From Mongoliitalea lutea (GTDB lineage Bacteria > Bacteroidota > Bacteroidia > Cytophagales > Cyclobacteriaceae): a stretch of DNA of 64,000 nt. Where the stretch lies: positions 1-64,000 of the forward strand of contig NZ_BMYF01000017.1 of NCBI RefSeq assembly GCF_014652135.1. The letters run 5' to 3'. Shown in pieces: positions 43,083 to 52,100 of the stretch. The first letter of the stretch is position 1. Each line of letters starts with the position of its first letter. Position numbers and translations under genes: made by a program. The notes beneath the pieces were generated by a model. That model did no database searches. It had not been told where the DNA came from and saw only the letters and a program-made list of their open reading frames with translations.

Positions 43083-45101
43083 TTAATTATTTAATATTTG
43101 ACAACTTACTTTATTGTTTGGCGTCCATTCCAGAAAAAAACGGTTCCAAACTCCCGCCTCATTTCGATAATTATCCCAATTGACAACTATATCCGAACCG
43201 AAAAACGGCTTATTGATTCCGTCAGCTTGAAAGTAGAAAAGCGTTCTGAATCCTATCTCTGCATTCGTTGAATTAATCTGAATTTCTGTACTATTCGTAA
43301 TTACATGAGTTCTCACATGATTAGTCTCAAATGTCACTGTCAGGACTGTTAGGCCTGTCCCATCATTCGGAGTTCCTTGATGTAATTGTGTTATTTGGAC
43401 TATCGCTTTTCCCTCGGGTGTCCATTCAAAAAAGTATCGATTCCAGTGACCTGCTGAATTTGAATAAGTGTCCAAAATTATTTCATGAGCCCCCTCTACA
43501 TCCAGCCTATTTACTCCATCAGCTTTAACATACAGCTTTGTCATATTGCCCACAACTGCCCCAGGTGAGACAATATTTACAGCTTGCGCTCCCGACATCT
43601 CATGTACATATCTGTAATTTTTATCAAATGGAATATCAGGCCAATTGGGTAAGTCTGTCAAATAAGGAGTAGCAGCTCCGCCGCCTCCCGTCGCACTAAT
43701 GACCGGATTGGCTGGATCGGTCTTGTCGATGCTGATATTTGCTCCAGCGATGATATCCTGGATGCCACCTGTAAGATTTTTAACTTTTTCGTATTCTTCC
43801 TGACTAAGATGAAAATATTCATCATTCTCAGGATCTCCACCTTGCTTGCCTTGAGTGGCATTATGAAATACAGGTGGAAGATTTCCATAAAAAAACTCCA
43901 TAAGCTGAGTAAAACTGAGAAAAAACCAGCCTGCAGTACCCGGCTTTTGAACAGGAAATAAAATATCATCTGGAAGGGTGATTTGCGGAAAGTCCGATAT
44001 TTTGGGAGGAAGAATAAATTCCTCATCCCCAGGACCGATAATTATCGGATCAATTAAAGGACTTTTTTTTTTGAAAAGAGCTAAATACTTTGTTTGGCGT
44101 GTATAGCCAAACTTAAAATCAAAGCTTACAAGCTCCTTTTCCAAGGTGGTAATTTCAGGATTTTGAAGCCTTATTTTCACAAAGGCTCCATCCTCATAAA
44201 TGTATTTTTTTAGGGATTGGAAAAAATCCTGAGCCCAAAGCATTTCTTCCTTGCTTCGAAAGTAGCCAGTATTTTTTTCAAATGCCTTTTTTGGATTGAT
44301 TTGGTAGTCTTCTTCTATTTCATCAAAAAATAATGCCCAATCCACTTCAACAGGATTGACAGATTTCTTTTCTCCTGTTAACCGGATAGTGTCCAACCCA
44401 CTCAGGGAGTTTTGAAAGTAAAAAAGATCCTCATGATCATACTTCTCATCTGTAAGCATATAGCGTTGATGCCATGATTCAAATTCATCACCCCCATTAT
44501 TAACTACCCATATGTCAAAATATAAAGGTTGATTAATAAACTCTTGTCTAATAGCTGCAAAGTTGACATTAATCGTATAATGCCTGCCAGCATCCAGATT
44601 ATGAAGGTCAATAGTCTCGGTGATTCCACCTTGGAAATATGCCTTTACCTTTACTTTAGCATCTGCAACAGCAAAATAAGACAACCATTGAAGCTCATCA
44701 CTGCGCACTGGCTTAGTCTGTGGCTGCCAAGTGAGCCAGTTTACTTTGAGGAATTCAGGGACATTAATATTGAGTTCGGAGACGCCTCCTTTGATAGCTA
44801 CAAAAGAAAAGTCCACCTCATCAGTGCCAGACTGAAGCTCGACTTGAAAAGATCTAACTGATCGTAATTGCTCATAAAGATCCACATCGGTAGGAATATC
44901 AAAAAACAAGCGCTCATCTATAAAGTCACGCAAGGTAATGCGTACTCTTCCAGAATTATCCGACACATAATCCTCTACTAAGATTGTATTTGATGACATT
45001 TTCAAAGTCATCCTAACAGTCAATCCAGTAGACTCTACAATGATGTCAGGAATATTTCCGCTAAAGGTGAGCGCCTGTGGCTGCTGAATCAAACTCAACA
45101 T
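43083..45101 (-). CDS. Phage baseplate/tail structural protein with duplicated C-terminal domain
   Basis: 672 residues. The N-terminal half is beta-rich (LTFSGNIPDIIVES, then VRITLRDFIDERL). The middle (about 440-500) carries a trimerisation-type stretch (EYEKVKNLTGGIQDIIAGAN, TDPANPVISATGGGG) of the sort preceding receptor-binding tips. The last 140 residues contain two related units, WNRYFFEWTPEGKAIVQI and WNRFFLEWTPNNKVSCQI, about 105 residues apart. No named family. Position after the lysis genes and before the tailspike suggests a tail tip or fibre role. Confidence 0.7.
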   Translation of the reverse strand: MLSLIQQPQALTFSGNIPDIIVESTGLTVRMTLKMSSNTILVEDYVSDNSGRVRITLRDFIDERLFFDIPTDVDLYEQLRSVRSFQVELQSGTDEVDFSFVAIKGGVSELNINVPEFLKVNWLTWQPQTKPVRSDELQWLSYFAVADAKVKVKAYFQGGITETIDLHNLDAGRHYTINVNFAAIRQEFINQPLYFDIWVVNNGGDEFESWHQRYMLTDEKYDHEDLFYFQNSLSGLDTIRLTGEKKSVNPVEVDWALFFDEIEEDYQINPKKAFEKNTGYFRSKEEMLWAQDFFQSLKKYIYEDGAFVKIRLQNPEITTLEKELVSFDFKFGYTRQTKYLALFKKKSPLIDPIIIGPGDEEFILPPKISDFPQITLPDDILFPVQKPGTAGWFFLSFTQLMEFFYGNLPPVFHNATQGKQGGDPENDEYFHLSQEEYEKVKNLTGGIQDIIAGANISIDKTDPANPVISATGGGGAATPYLTDLPNWPDIPFDKNYRYVHEMSGAQAVNIVSPGAVVGNMTKLYVKADGVNRLDVEGAHEIILDTYSNSAGHWNRYFFEWTPEGKAIVQITQLHQGTPNDGTGLTVLTVTFETNHVRTHVITNSTEIQINSTNAEIGFRTLFYFQADGINKPFFGSDIVVNWDNYRNEAGVWNRFFLEWTPNNKVSCQILNN

Positions 45102-45104
45102 AGA

Positions 45105-45455
45105 TTAATTTTTTTCTAGCTTATGAACTTTAAAGCTTCCCGGAGGTAAATATATCCGATCGGCATTTTCTTCTTCAGGCGAGAGAGTAGTGTCCTTGAT
45201 TTTTAAGATCGGGGCAGCTACCCAGTATCCTTTATCTTTTTTGACACCTTCGACTAGCCATACTCCATTTGTATTTTGCTCGATAAGTGCTCTCAACTTA
45301 CCGTCAGAGCATTTTGCAATGCCCGGAGTGTCATTGTACACAAAATCAAAATACTTTGGTGCCGTAGTCTCGACCTGCTTGATCAGGCCAGCGCAAGAGG
45401 TGAGTACCATAAAGCTCATAGCAATCCAGGTACAGAGTAAAATTAACTTTTTCAT
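45105..45455 (-). CDS. Small phage lipoprotein (possible lysis accessory)
   Basis: 116 residues with a lipobox (LTSCAGL, cysteine near 21). The mature part has an acidic and basic mixture and ends HKLEKN. It overlaps the 94-residue gene by 4 bp, in a cluster after holin and endolysin. Lipoproteins in that position are often outer-membrane spanin subunits, but no proline-rich linker is visible and no family is recognised, so that role is tentative. Confidence 0.6.
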   Translation of the reverse strand: MKKLILLCTWIAMSFMVLTSCAGLIKQVETTAPKYFDFVYNDTPGIAKCSDGKLRALIEQNTNGVWLVEGVKKDKGYWVAAPILKIKDTTLSPEEENADRIYLPPGSFKVHKLEKN

Positions 45456-45736
45456 GGTTTTTGATTTGTTTGGATGGTTTTTTGGAGCTCTTTGATTTGG
45501 CTTTCAAGCTCACTTATTTTATTGTGTGTTTGCCCTGCTACAAGCTCTACGATTTTCAATCGTTCCAAAAGGATTGCTGTCACATCAACAATTAATCTAC
45601 TCACCTTGCCACCGGCAATATTGAGCAAAATTCGTTTTACGCCTTCGAGAAAAGTACCAGCTTTGGTCTTTTGATCTACTTTTGTTTTGGCAGATTCTTC
45701 GATTTGTTCGAAGATATCCAGTTCATCTTTAGTCAT
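45452..45736 (-). CDS. Small coiled-coil phage protein
   Basis: 94 residues. The C-terminus (HNKISELESQIKELQKTI) is a clear coiled coil; the centre (LLNIAGGKVSRLIVDVTAILLERL) is moderately hydrophobic but probably amphipathic rather than membrane-spanning. It overlaps the lipoprotein gene by 4 bp and the 65-residue gene by 4 bp. A partner of the lipoprotein in cell lysis is possible; unknown otherwise. Confidence 0.6.
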   Translation of the reverse strand: MTKDELDIFEQIEESAKTKVDQKTKAGTFLEGVKRILLNIAGGKVSRLIVDVTAILLERLKIVELVAGQTHNKISELESQIKELQKTIQTNQKP

Positions 45737-45930
45737 ATTAAAATTAATTTTGGTGTTTTTCCTCTGGTAACTTCATCAGCTATTTCTACAGTACTGAGAA
45801 TAGATCCTGTACCAGTTAGATTTCGCTGTCTGAGATAATCACGAGCAGCATCATGAGCGGCAAACTCATCTAAACCAACCACAATGAGCGGTCCTTCAGT
45901 AGTTTCGATTTTAAAAGCTTTCCTTGACAT
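45733..45930 (-). CDS. Small hypothetical phage protein
   Basis: 65 residues, no membrane span. A short alpha/beta protein (FKIETTEGPLIVVGLDEFAA, HDAARDYLRQ). It lies 3 bp after the endolysin stop and overlaps the coiled-coil gene by 4 bp. No family recognised. Confidence 0.55.
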   Translation of the reverse strand: MSRKAFKIETTEGPLIVVGLDEFAAHDAARDYLRQRNLTGTGSILSTVEIADEVTRGKTPKLILI

Positions 45931-45933
45931 ATC

Positions 45934-46341
45934 TTACCACCGTGCTCTTACTCCACGGATATCATAGTGAACAAATGTATTATAAGCTTTGAGGCCGCCT
46001 TGCTTCATTCTACCCTCTGCTATCAGGCGCTCAATTGTATTGGCCACCTGAGCTGGAGTAAACCCATTAACTACGATATCAGCAGCTTTACCACATGCGT
46101 GTTGACTCTTTCCGCTTCTTCCTCTTAATAGTTCCCACCACTTCGGGCGAAATCCTATATTTACAGTGATACGAGCACCCAATTCATCTCTTAGTACCTG
46201 TAAATTTTTGGCTAGCTCTTCAATAGATTTTTCAATATCCTCTGTAAGGCTGTCTATTACCCTCTGTTGCTCAGCCTGATTTTTTGCAAATTTGTTTAAC
46301 ACAAATTCACTCAAATTAAAGTTTGTGGTTAGCTTTCTCAT
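45934..46341 (-). CDS. Phage endolysin, peptidase M15 family
   Basis: 135 residues, one zinc peptidase domain. The metal motif H-x2-G-x-A-x-D is H81, G84, A86, D88 (SQHACGKAADIVV) and the second site is H125-Y-D127. These match the D-Ala-D-Ala carboxypeptidase/VanY-like M15 class that cuts peptidoglycan cross-bridges. The start overlaps the holin stop by 4 bp. No signal peptide, so release depends on the holin. Confidence 0.9.
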   Translation of the reverse strand: MRKLTTNFNLSEFVLNKFAKNQAEQQRVIDSLTEDIEKSIEELAKNLQVLRDELGARITVNIGFRPKWWELLRGRSGKSQHACGKAADIVVNGFTPAQVANTIERLIAEGRMKQGGLKAYNTFVHYDIRGVRARW

Positions 46342-46820
46342 TTGTATGATTTTAATTTACCCTCTGCCCATCCTCTTATCAGATCCTTTAGCCAATTGAA
46401 TAGCAGCTCTATAAAGTCAAAGTTTTTATACAACTCCTTTTTCTTTATACTCAAGATATTGGTAAGAATGCTGGTAAATTCATTGGCAATCATGATGTAG
46501 ACCACTAGATTGACCAATGCAACCCAGTCTAATCCCATAATTTTTCCTATCAAAGCCATTAGGTGCGGGATCATCAGAATTAAAATTTTTATAGTAATAC
46601 CCCACCACAATTCATCTTTTCTAAATCCTATGCCTAGTCGTTTTGCCTTTAATGCACCTGTGATAGTGTCTAAAAAAATCAATCCGGTAAGCAAGGATGT
46701 GACTTCCCATCTCATTTCGAGAAAAGTGAAAATCATAACAACGACGGTTTTAATCCATATAGAGGGTAAAAATTCATGAGTTGTCATTTCATCATAGGTT
46801 TGGCTAATCGCTCGATGCAT
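46338..46820 (-). CDS. Phage holin
   Basis: 160 residues with about three to four membrane spans (WIKTVVVMIFTFLEM, VTSLLTGLIFLDTITGALKA, MIPHLMALIGKIMGL, LVNLVVYIMIANEFTSIL). The TGLIFLDTITGALKAK...LWWGI segment is typical of the Phage_holin_4 family (Bacteroides/lactococcal toxin-secretion-type holins). It would open the inner membrane for the endolysin. It is preceded by an unusual 166-bp intergenic block. Confidence 0.87.
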   Translation of the reverse strand: MHRAISQTYDEMTTHEFLPSIWIKTVVVMIFTFLEMRWEVTSLLTGLIFLDTITGALKAKRLGIGFRKDELWWGITIKILILMIPHLMALIGKIMGLDWVALVNLVVYIMIANEFTSILTNILSIKKKELYKNFDFIELLFNWLKDLIRGWAEGKLKSYK

Positions 46821-46885
46821 ATTTCAATTAGATATAGCCAAATATCGAAAGCTCACATTTTTTAGAAAGGACAGATTTTTGTTGA

Positions 46886-46992
46886 TTGTAATGTGGGGCT
46901 TCCCCAAGGGTCGGGCTATTCGCTGCAAGTCCTCGCTCGTACCTCACTCCGGGCTTTCCGCTTCTATCCCTAAGCCAAGATCTACATTACAA
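46886..46992. repeat. Inverted-repeat-bounded GC-rich element
   Basis: TTGTAATGT (46886-46894) and ACATTACAA (46984-46992) are perfect inverted repeats enclosing a GC-rich segment in an AT-rich phage region. Inside are two direct repeats, CGGGCTATTCGCT (46912-46924) and CGGGCTTTCCGCT (46950-46962). The right arm covers the last sense codon and stop of the upstream tail gene. I recall similar AGCGG...AGCCCGACCC blocks in Bacteroidota intergenic DNA, but their nature is unknown. Confidence 0.6.
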
Positions 46993-49191
46993 GGAACAAT
47001 CAGAATCAATCATGCAGCTACCACCAGGCTCAACGTTTACCCCATTAGGAGGTGATGATGCTATATCATTTACAAAAAAAATTGGTTCTACTTCTGAGCA
47101 GAAGTAGATATTTGTAAAGTTTAAATTTATAAAGCTTGAATAAGTGGTGTATGATTGCCTGATTGGAGCTTCACCAGGTCTTTTAATGCTGATTTCCATA
47201 GATTCCTCTTCAAAAATCGACTCATCAATTATCACTGTATAACATGTCCCAGTTGGCTCTTGCTCTCCACTACCTGATCCGCTACCAGATCCACCAATTG
47301 AACCGCTACCAGATCCATCATAGATAATATCAGGCAATGGAGCTTCAATCAGGTCGGTTTGAATTGGATCGATTTTCTTTTTAGACAGTGGTACTACCAT
47401 TTTTTTTATCCACCACAGACGATTGCGTACCATGACTTTTTGAGAAAGATCAATATCTTTAATACCGTGTGGTGAAATGATAAACTCACCATATGCTAGC
47501 AACCTATCTGACTCGATCCATTGCTTAAATTGCCTGTGATGCGTTTCAATCAAACCATCCTCACCATCCCACTGAAGACTTAAATCACCAAGTCTTGTAC
47601 CGCCAGCGTCATAATTGTGATAACTTAAATATGGCAATTGCAAAGGCGGATTTAATCTGTTTTCAATGTTTCCCCAGTAGATCATCATGTGAGGCTTATA
47701 TTCGACTGACCGAGAACCTTCATAGATTGGAAGATAGGCCAGTAGCTGAGGCTTAGCCTGGACACTTGCAAAAAGATCAATGTTTTCTGTAGGTTGCATT
47801 TTCATAGGACTGATCACAGATGAAATCCGATATCCACCATCACTTTGAGCACTCCCGAATCCATTATGTTTCACTTCATAGGAGAATTCATCTGGAGAAA
47901 ATGAATTTAACTTTGGCCTGAGTTTTTTCAATATCAGTTGATTGGTGCTCCTTATGTAGTAAAGGCGCTCATTAGTAACTGGATCTACCGTCGCTGATAT
48001 AAGGTCAGTAATATTTTGAACAGTAAATTCAGGATCTACAGGAGCAACTCCCTCTTTAAAATCATCGTACCCATAAAGATAATTTTGGGCCGACTCACGA
48101 GAAAGCACAAGCTTACTACCTAACCTAGAATCCCAATCTACAAACGATACATCCTGAATAATATCGCGGTTAAACTTGACTACATTCACAAGCTGAGGCC
48201 CTTCCTGAACACGGAAAAGCGTAGCGCAAAAAGTATTAAGTACACCTTTTAACACCTCATTAGAAGGAAAAGCAGCTTGATAAGAACTGATTTTCAAAAT
48301 AAATTCCTCTTCAGGATCTGCAAAAGCAGGGTAATCATTATCTAAAATAACTCCTGACCACTTTTGCACCAGGTCGTTTCTAAACATTTTGTGCCAGTGT
48401 GAAGTAAGAACAACTTTATATAGATCACCTTCGCTGAAGGGATTTCTTTCATCAGTAAGATCTAGTAAGGTTTTTAAAAAATGGTGAACCCGCATCTGAG
48501 GATATATAGGAGAATGTGCATAGCGTATTACATCTCCAGAGATATTTAATTCCAAAGGAATTATATATCCAAATGTATTGGCCACCGGATTAAAAAACTG
48601 ATTTTGGCCATATAGGGAATTGACATATACAACTAGAGACCCATCGAAAGCGGTTGGAAAATCAATATTTGTAGTCTTGATTGGTGCAGCAGACCAAGGC
48701 TCTAATCCATCTCTAGCACTTTCCCACTTAGCTTTATAAACTGCCATAGGAATATCAACACTGAAGGATGGTAAACCTACTCCCCATTGAGGGTTGGTTC
48801 GCATAGTATAGGTACCTTGAGTAAATGGAATAATACCCCATTCAATTTCATTCATGTTTTTTCGTAGGATACTTAAGTCATCCGAAGCCTGAAAATTGAA
48901 TGAAATCCTACCTCTGATTTCACGGATAATTACAATCCCATAATAAAGTACTCTTGGGCCAAATCCCAAAATAGCTGAATCATACTCCCAAGTTCGGATT
49001 TCTTTTGAAAGGTTGACCCGATCCGGATTGTCCAATAGCGCTTTATTACCAGCTGTCAGTGGAAATTCCGAGGAAGTAGTATATGGAGCTGGAATTCTAT
49101 CCTGAAGAAATAGGGGATTCTCAATAATCAAATCAACCCGAAAATCATCGGGAAGATCAATGTATTGATTTTTTATACGTATGTAGATCAT
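46987..49191 (-). CDS. Phage distal tail protein with Gly-Ser linker and Cys-containing tail
   Basis: 734 residues. The N-terminus (MIYIRIKNQYIDLPDDFRVD, NPLFLQDRIPAPYTTSSEF) is typical of distal-tail proteins of Bacteroidota phages that follow the tape measure gene. At about 625-645 a flexible linker of alternating Gly and Ser occurs, followed by a 90-residue end with five cysteines, the last four around FCSEVEP and SCMIDSDCSL. It lies directly after the tape measure gene. A tail-tip or hub role is inferred from position; no domain is named. Confidence 0.75.
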   Translation of the reverse strand: MIYIRIKNQYIDLPDDFRVDLIIENPLFLQDRIPAPYTTSSEFPLTAGNKALLDNPDRVNLSKEIRTWEYDSAILGFGPRVLYYGIVIIREIRGRISFNFQASDDLSILRKNMNEIEWGIIPFTQGTYTMRTNPQWGVGLPSFSVDIPMAVYKAKWESARDGLEPWSAAPIKTTNIDFPTAFDGSLVVYVNSLYGQNQFFNPVANTFGYIIPLELNISGDVIRYAHSPIYPQMRVHHFLKTLLDLTDERNPFSEGDLYKVVLTSHWHKMFRNDLVQKWSGVILDNDYPAFADPEEEFILKISSYQAAFPSNEVLKGVLNTFCATLFRVQEGPQLVNVVKFNRDIIQDVSFVDWDSRLGSKLVLSRESAQNYLYGYDDFKEGVAPVDPEFTVQNITDLISATVDPVTNERLYYIRSTNQLILKKLRPKLNSFSPDEFSYEVKHNGFGSAQSDGGYRISSVISPMKMQPTENIDLFASVQAKPQLLAYLPIYEGSRSVEYKPHMMIYWGNIENRLNPPLQLPYLSYHNYDAGGTRLGDLSLQWDGEDGLIETHHRQFKQWIESDRLLAYGEFIISPHGIKDIDLSQKVMVRNRLWWIKKMVVPLSKKKIDPIQTDLIEAPLPDIIYDGSGSGSIGGSGSGSGSGEQEPTGTCYTVIIDESIFEEESMEISIKRPGEAPIRQSYTTYSSFINLNFTNIYFCSEVEPIFFVNDIASSPPNGVNVEPGGSCMIDSDCSL

Positions 49192-52100
49192 CAGATATTA
49201 GCGCTTTTTTGGATTTCAGTTAGTTCAGACTGGGTCTCTTCCAGAGAGCCTTTGCCTATTAAAGATACATCTGCTTTGATAGGCCTTTTCAGACGCTCAA
49301 TTAGGGCATTGGTTAGCTGCTGATTTTTGCGAAGCAAATCCATCATCTCAGGAAGAAAAATATTACCCATAGACATGGAATTATTGCCAGGACTAGTATT
49401 GCCGACAAATCCTCCAGACTCACGTCCAGGAATAGCAGCGGATAACTGTCTGTTCTGTTCCAAAATCCTGAATAAATTCAGTGAGTCAATCGAACCATTT
49501 CTTTGAGCCGTGTCTATAGCATCTAATACAGGCTTCACGGTTGGATTATTAACTGCTTGAGCATTGGCCACAAACTCACTACCATTCTCACCCACGATGA
49601 CCGTAGGCCTGTCTACATAACCACGCCTACCAAAGTCCATTTTGGCCCGGAACATTTTTTTATCTTGGCTACGGATCACGTCCTCAAAAGATCCTCCTGT
49701 CTCCACACCTGGTATCTCAGGTAGAGGAGTTTTGAGGATGGCACCTATCTGAAGCGCTCCAAATCCTCCCACGATTTTAGCCAGAAGCAGATTTGGTAGT
49801 GATTTGGCTACCGCAGCAGCTGTGTTGACAATGGCGGACATAAGAGCAACGTTGCGCTCACGCTTCGCTTGGTTGCGCTCATATACCGCCCTTTTTTTAT
49901 CTAAATCAGCGTTAAGTTTATCGCTTTGCTGATTGTACATATCCTGGTTAATGATATTTGCATCCAATTGACGTTTTAACAAATCTTGCCGCTCTCTGGT
50001 GTTTCGCTCAAATTCCTGCATCTGTCTACGCTCTCCAGCTGCTACAAATTGATTGTATTGTGCCCATACATTGCCCAAAGCCTGGGCAGCAAAGACCATT
50101 TCCTCTACTCCCATCCTGCCGGCTTCCAAATTATCAAAGAAGACACTCCAATCATCCGGAGTAAAGCCAAGCAGATCGACATTGGAAGTCCTCAAGCCTC
50201 TATCCTCAGCTATCTCAGTACCTGAGCCAAGCCCCAATTCAGAAAGCTTTTCCCGGACTTCGTTGAGGCGATCTATAAGTACATCTTTTTCATCTTCTGA
50301 TAATACAGAGTCTGATAAATTGACCCCTGAAAAATTCCCTGAATCCAGCGCTGCAATTAATTCTGATTGGAGGTTTTCCAAATGCTCTCGAAGAAGTTTT
50401 TCTTCCTGTCTTCGATACATTTTATCAAGCTCTTGTTGAGCTTGACGCATATTGCGCAAACCCAATAAAGCTTCATTGGAAAGCTCTCCCTGAAGAGCAG
50501 CTCTCGCTTGCTCCATGGTCTTTATCGACTTAAACTCCTCATTGTGCTTAATACGAAGTTCCCTCAGCTGTTCATTCAAATTATCTTGGTTTCGCTGAAG
50601 CTCGATTTTTAAGGCATCAGCATCTAACTTATCAAGTTTGGCATAATGCTCTTTTGTCAATGCTTGAAGAACTGCAAATTCTTCAGCGGTCATCTCTTCT
50701 CTCTTTTTACCAAAAATACCTGCTTCCTGAAGCCTTCGCTCAAAAGCCAATTTTTCCTGGTCAATTAAAGAAAGCTGGCTTTCCAATACTTTTCTGCGAA
50801 ACTCCTGTTGACGTTCCAACTCCCGTTCCAAATCCTTTTTATCTTTGGATTTAGTCTCATTTTTAACCTTAGCAGCTGACTTGATTTCATACTTCGCCAA
50901 TTCGTCCTGAATTTTCTTTTGCTCTCCGGCATTTTTCCTCAACTCATCAAGATTCTCAACATTGATTCGCTTCCGTTGATCTTGCAGCTCTTTAAGCTTG
51001 GCTTCTAGTGATTCTATGGTGGTAATTTCTGCAGCAGTAGGACTCCCTGGGAGTCCCACTGATCCTGATTGGGCTTGCTGCATTTTTTCGGAGTTTTCTT
51101 TGATAAAATCTGTCAAAATTCTGGATTGAATATCCATATCTTTCTCAAAGTCCTCTCTATTTTGTTTACGCAGTTCAAACATTTTCATGTTTGCCTGAGT
51201 ATGCATACCCAAAACGCGCATCAAACCTACTTTAACCTCTTGACCGAATGAAAGAGAAGCATCTTGGCCATTCATTATTGCCTCTAATCTCTTCTTTTCA
51301 AGTTCGACAAGTTGTTCTTCTGCAGCTTGTATTTTAGCTTTTTTCAATAACGATTCTATGTAAGCATCTGTGGCTTTTTTTGCTGCCTCTGTATTGACAG
51401 TTTCTAAATTAAGGTTCCCAAAATATTGTGGAGATATCTCGTTAAGCTTTTGCAAAGCCCGAGTCCTTGCTTCGTCTGTTAAAGCTTTATTTTGAGCTAC
51501 CTTGATAAGCTTTTCAACTTCCAAGCGTTCTTTAACTACTGATTTTTCTGCTTGAAGTGTTACATCATTTAGCTTTTCTTGGGCTTTTTCAGCTGCTGTG
51601 GACTGTTTTGAAAATGCATATAGCGCTAAACCTGCGGCGATTACAACTGAAGCTAAAAGAACAAATGGATTTAATTTAGCTACTGAGTTAAACACTCTCA
51701 TTGCTTGAGTCGCACCCTTAATGTTACCGGCCAAAAGCATCTGCACGGCTGCAAGTAGTTGAGTGCCTGCTATCATAGCATTGTCCCAAAACACCTTCAA
51801 TTTCGTGACTAAAATGTTTTCCTTAAGGTTAAGATTAACCGCCCATAAAATCGCATTGTAAGCAACAAAAAGAGTCGTTAAAACAGCTACATGCTTACCG
51901 TATTTCAAAAAGAAATCAACCAACACGCTTAATATTCGAATAAGCATATTAAAACCAGAAATGGAGTGAGCCATTACTGGCATAAGCTTTTCACCGAGCT
52001 CAACAACCAAGTTTTGAAGGCCTTTTCTAGCTTTTTCAAGCTTCGCCTGAGCTGTCTCATTCTTAATTCCAAATTCCTCAGTCAAAGAAGTTCCTTCTTC

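Noticed and set aside
41311-45101. Diversity-generating retroelement acting on tail genes
   Set aside because: No reverse transcriptase gene and no template/variable repeat pair was noticed in the window.
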